From positions 81,652 to 145,651 of the forward strand of contig DIAF01000038.1 of assembly GCA_002414665.1 (NCBI GenBank): a stretch of DNA of 64,000 nt, in the 5' to 3' direction. Both the position numbers and the translations under genes were made by a program. This DNA comes from Halieaceae bacterium UBA5085 (GTDB lineage: Bacteria > Pseudomonadota > Gammaproteobacteria > Pseudomonadales > Halieaceae). Below the pieces are notes generated by a model, which had not been told where the DNA came from, ran no database searches, and was given only the letters and a program-made list of their open reading frames with translations. This document shows, piece after piece, positions 62,324 to 64,000 of this stretch (position 1 is the stretch's first letter; each line of letters opens with the position of its first letter).

Positions 62324-62878
62324 CAGGGTTACTCCGCGCTGACCCTGGTATTTGCCACCGCGGTCGCGGTAGCTGGTTTCACACACTTCATCCGATTCGA
62401 AGAACAGCATCTGGGCAACGCCTTCATTGGCATAAATCTTCGCCGGCAAGGTCGTGGTGTTGGAAAACTCCAGCGTCACATGCCCCTCCCACTCCGGCTC
62501 CAACGGCGTAACGTTGACGATAATACCGCAGCGGGCATACGTAGACTTGCCCAGACAAATCGTCAACACGTTGCGCGGAATGCGAAAGTACTCGACGGTC
62601 ACCGCCAGCGCAAAGGAGTTGGGCGGAATCACGCACACATCACCACGCACATCCACGAAGCTGTTTTCGTCGAAAGCCTTGGGGTCCACAGTGGCGGAAT
62701 TGATATTGGTAAATACCTTGAAGTGGTCGGAGCAACGCACATCGTACCCGTAGCTGGATGTGCCGTAGGAAATCAGCCTGCGATCTCCGTCGTTGCGCAC
62801 CTGGCTCGGCTCAAAAGGCTCGATCATCCCGTGTTGCTCCGCCATGCGGCGAATCCATTTGTCTGCCTTGATACTCAC
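62312..62878 (-). CDS. dcd: dCTP deaminase
   Basis: A 188-residue trimeric enzyme that converts dCTP to dUTP for dTTP synthesis. The substrate site STYARCGIIVNVTPLEPEWEGHVTLEFSN contains the catalytic Glu, and SSYGYDVRCSDHFKVF is the N-terminal signature. The GTG at 62878 has GGAG upstream. It lies 17 bases downstream of the mrp gene and is likely co-transcribed with it. Confidence 0.96.
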   Translation of the reverse strand: MSIKADKWIRRMAEQHGMIEPFEPSQVRNDGDRRLISYGTSSYGYDVRCSDHFKVFTNINSATVDPKAFDENSFVDVRGDVCVIPPNSFALAVTVEYFRIPRNVLTICLGKSTYARCGIIVNVTPLEPEWEGHVTLEFSNTTTLPAKIYANEGVAQMLFFESDEVCETSYRDRGGKYQGQRGVTLPRA

Positions 62879-62895
62879 GCTGTCATACGCTCCGG

Positions 62896-63711
62896 TCAGT
62901 CGTCGGTTATTCGAATGTTGGGCACCTGCACGCCTCCCCCGGACACCGTACCCGACAGCGTCGCCTGAATGGCGCGCGCAGCCGCCAGGTAAAGCTGCGC
63001 CTCGGGGGAGTCGGGCGCCGCCACCACAGTCGGGGTGCCGCTGTCAGTCTGCTCCCGTATCGACAGCGCCAGCGGCAGGCTCGCCAGCAGCGGTACGCCG
63101 TAGTCCCGGGACACACGTTCACCGCCCGCGCTGCCGAAGATATGCTCGGCGTGGCCGCACTGGCTGCAGACGTGCACTGCCATGTTCTCGACAATACCCA
63201 GTATGGGCACATCCACCTTGCGAAACATCTCGATACCTTTGCGTGCGTCCAGCAGGGCAATGTCCTGCGGCGTGGTCACGATGACCGCACCCGCGACCGT
63301 CGCCTTTTGCGACAGGGTGAGCTGTATGTCACCCGTGCCCGGTGGCATGTCGATCACCAGATAATCCAGTTCGCCCCAGAGTGTCTGCTCAAGCATCTGT
63401 ACCAGGGCGCCACCGGCCATGGGACCACGCCAGACCATCGGCGTGCGCTCACTGGCGAGGAAACCCATCGACATGGTTTTCAACCCGTGTGCCATCACCG
63501 GCAACAGCCACTTGCCATCCTTCTGCTCCGGCTTGATGCCTTCGGCAATGCCCAGCATGCGCTGCTGACTTGGACCGTAAATATCGGCATCGAGCAAGCC
63601 CACTCGGCTCCCCAGTGACTGTAGCGCCAGCGCCAGATTGACTGCGGTGGTCGATTTACCCACGCCGCCCTTGCCAGAGGCAACGGCGATAATATGCTTG
63701 ATTGTGTTCAT
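62896..63711 (-). CDS. apbC: Iron-sulfur cluster carrier protein Mrp/ApbC
   Basis: A 271-residue P-loop NTPase of the Mrp/NBP35 family. The deviant Walker A is SGKGGVGKSTTAVN; the CxxC (VCSQCGH, near residue 210) binds a bridging 4Fe-4S cluster, and the family also has VIDMPPGTGD. It transfers clusters to apo-proteins. The start is the ATG at 63711; the longer reading to 63906 crosses the divergent promoter region. It is divergent from metG, a conserved pairing in gammaproteobacteria. Confidence 0.95.
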   Translation of the reverse strand: MNTIKHIIAVASGKGGVGKSTTAVNLALALQSLGSRVGLLDADIYGPSQQRMLGIAEGIKPEQKDGKWLLPVMAHGLKTMSMGFLASERTPMVWRGPMAGGALVQMLEQTLWGELDYLVIDMPPGTGDIQLTLSQKATVAGAVIVTTPQDIALLDARKGIEMFRKVDVPILGIVENMAVHVCSQCGHAEHIFGSAGGERVSRDYGVPLLASLPLALSIREQTDSGTPTVVAAPDSPEAQLYLAAARAIQATLSGTVSGGGVQVPNIRITDD

Positions 63712-63871
63712 GAATGCCGGGATCCGTGAAATGCTCGTACCGGAGGGGAGGAAGGCCCCGCGTATGGCTCGGCAGTATAGGCAGTTGCACGGGCCCCGAC
63801 AATGACTGAGGAGCGCAAACCGGCTATGATACGCCCCCCCATTTTCTGAACTGCAGGGAATCGACAAGCAC

Positions 63872-64000
63872 ATGCCTGACAGCCGCGCGCGCAAGATACT
63901 GGTCACCAGCGCCCTACCCTACGCCAACGGCCCACTGCATCTGGGCCACATGCTGGAGATGGTGCAGACTGACATCTGGGTTCGCTTCCAGAAGTCGCGC
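63872..64000 (+). CDS. metG: Methionyl-tRNA synthetase, N-terminal fragment
   Basis: The gene runs off the right edge; 43 residues are present. LVTSALPYANGPLHLGHMLE contains the class I HIGH-type signature (HLGH) and the family N-terminus. AGGGAA lies upstream of the ATG at 63872. It charges tRNA-Met. The rest of the protein cannot be checked here. Confidence 0.95.
   Translation, partial: MPDSRARKILVTSALPYANGPLHLGHMLEMVQTDIWVRFQKSR

Noticed and set aside
1..64000. CRISPR arrays, tRNA/rRNA genes, insertion sequences, phage or integrase genes
   Set aside because: None seen on reading both strands; gene composition and spacing look uniformly chromosomal.

Overview
The window reads as chromosomal DNA of a GC-rich, aerobic, Gram-negative gammaproteobacterium. 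Evidence: a TonB-dependent receptor, a full type II secretion (T2SS) operon, an OmpA-family protein, RND efflux, HtpX, and the gene orders hda-perM-DUF2066 / purMN and mrp / metG. Together with the paired acyl-CoA dehydrogenases, many SDRs and a fused indolepyruvate oxidoreductase this suggests a marine lineage such as the Halieaceae (OM60/NOR5). That placement is inference from gene content. I saw no rRNA, tRNA, insertion sequence, phage gene, CRISPR array or origin. Genes are dense and no gene-free stretch exceeds 300 bases; the longest is about 260 bases, at 8815-9075.

Layout. 1-4.6 kb: partial TonB receptor with a Fur-like site, msrA, then a small-ORF / VWA-like / membrane J-protein / hypothetical / htpX cluster. 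4.5-11.8 kb: an EthD-like protein, two SDRs, DUF1499 plus an HtrA-like protease, two adjacent acyl-CoA dehydrogenases and a ketosteroid-isomerase-like protein, together resembling part of a steroid or polycyclic catabolic locus. 11.8-16.6 kb: ArsR - RND permease - membrane-fusion protein, with a thiol-switch type ArsR and a palindromic operator. 16.6-19.9 kb: class II aldolase, a membrane-anchored MptpB/LipA-type phosphatase and a cardiolipin synthase. 19.9-24.7 kb: two sodium-coupled amino-acid transporters, aminopeptidase P and a rubredoxin too short for routine ORF calling. 24.7-36.3 kb: twelve T2SS genes, gspC to gspN, on the minus strand.

36.4-44.8 kb: cysK, an acetyltransferase, a quinone oxidoreductase, a DEAD-box helicase with a 5' hairpin, oligopeptidase A, and a pterin/deazapurine group (a PTPS homologue lacking the usual Cys, an SDR, a YhhQ transporter). 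45-48.3 kb: response regulator, Hpt protein and hybrid kinase. 48.4-55.7 kb: amino-acid catabolism (leucine dehydrogenase, indolepyruvate oxidoreductase, Lrp regulator, methionine-type aminotransferase, omega-amidase). 55.7-64 kb: OmpA, hda, perM, DUF2066, purM, purN, DUF3108, dcd, mrp and the start of metG.

Starts were chosen by ribosome-binding site and family N-terminus; several genes use GTG or TTG. Convergent neighbours commonly abut or overlap by a few bases. Large ORFs on the opposite strand of GC-rich genes (up to 587 codons) were treated as shadows. The most interesting leads are the steroid-like block, the phosphatase-cardiolipin synthase pair, the ArsR/RND circuit, the Pam18-like J protein, and the Cys-less PTPS cluster.
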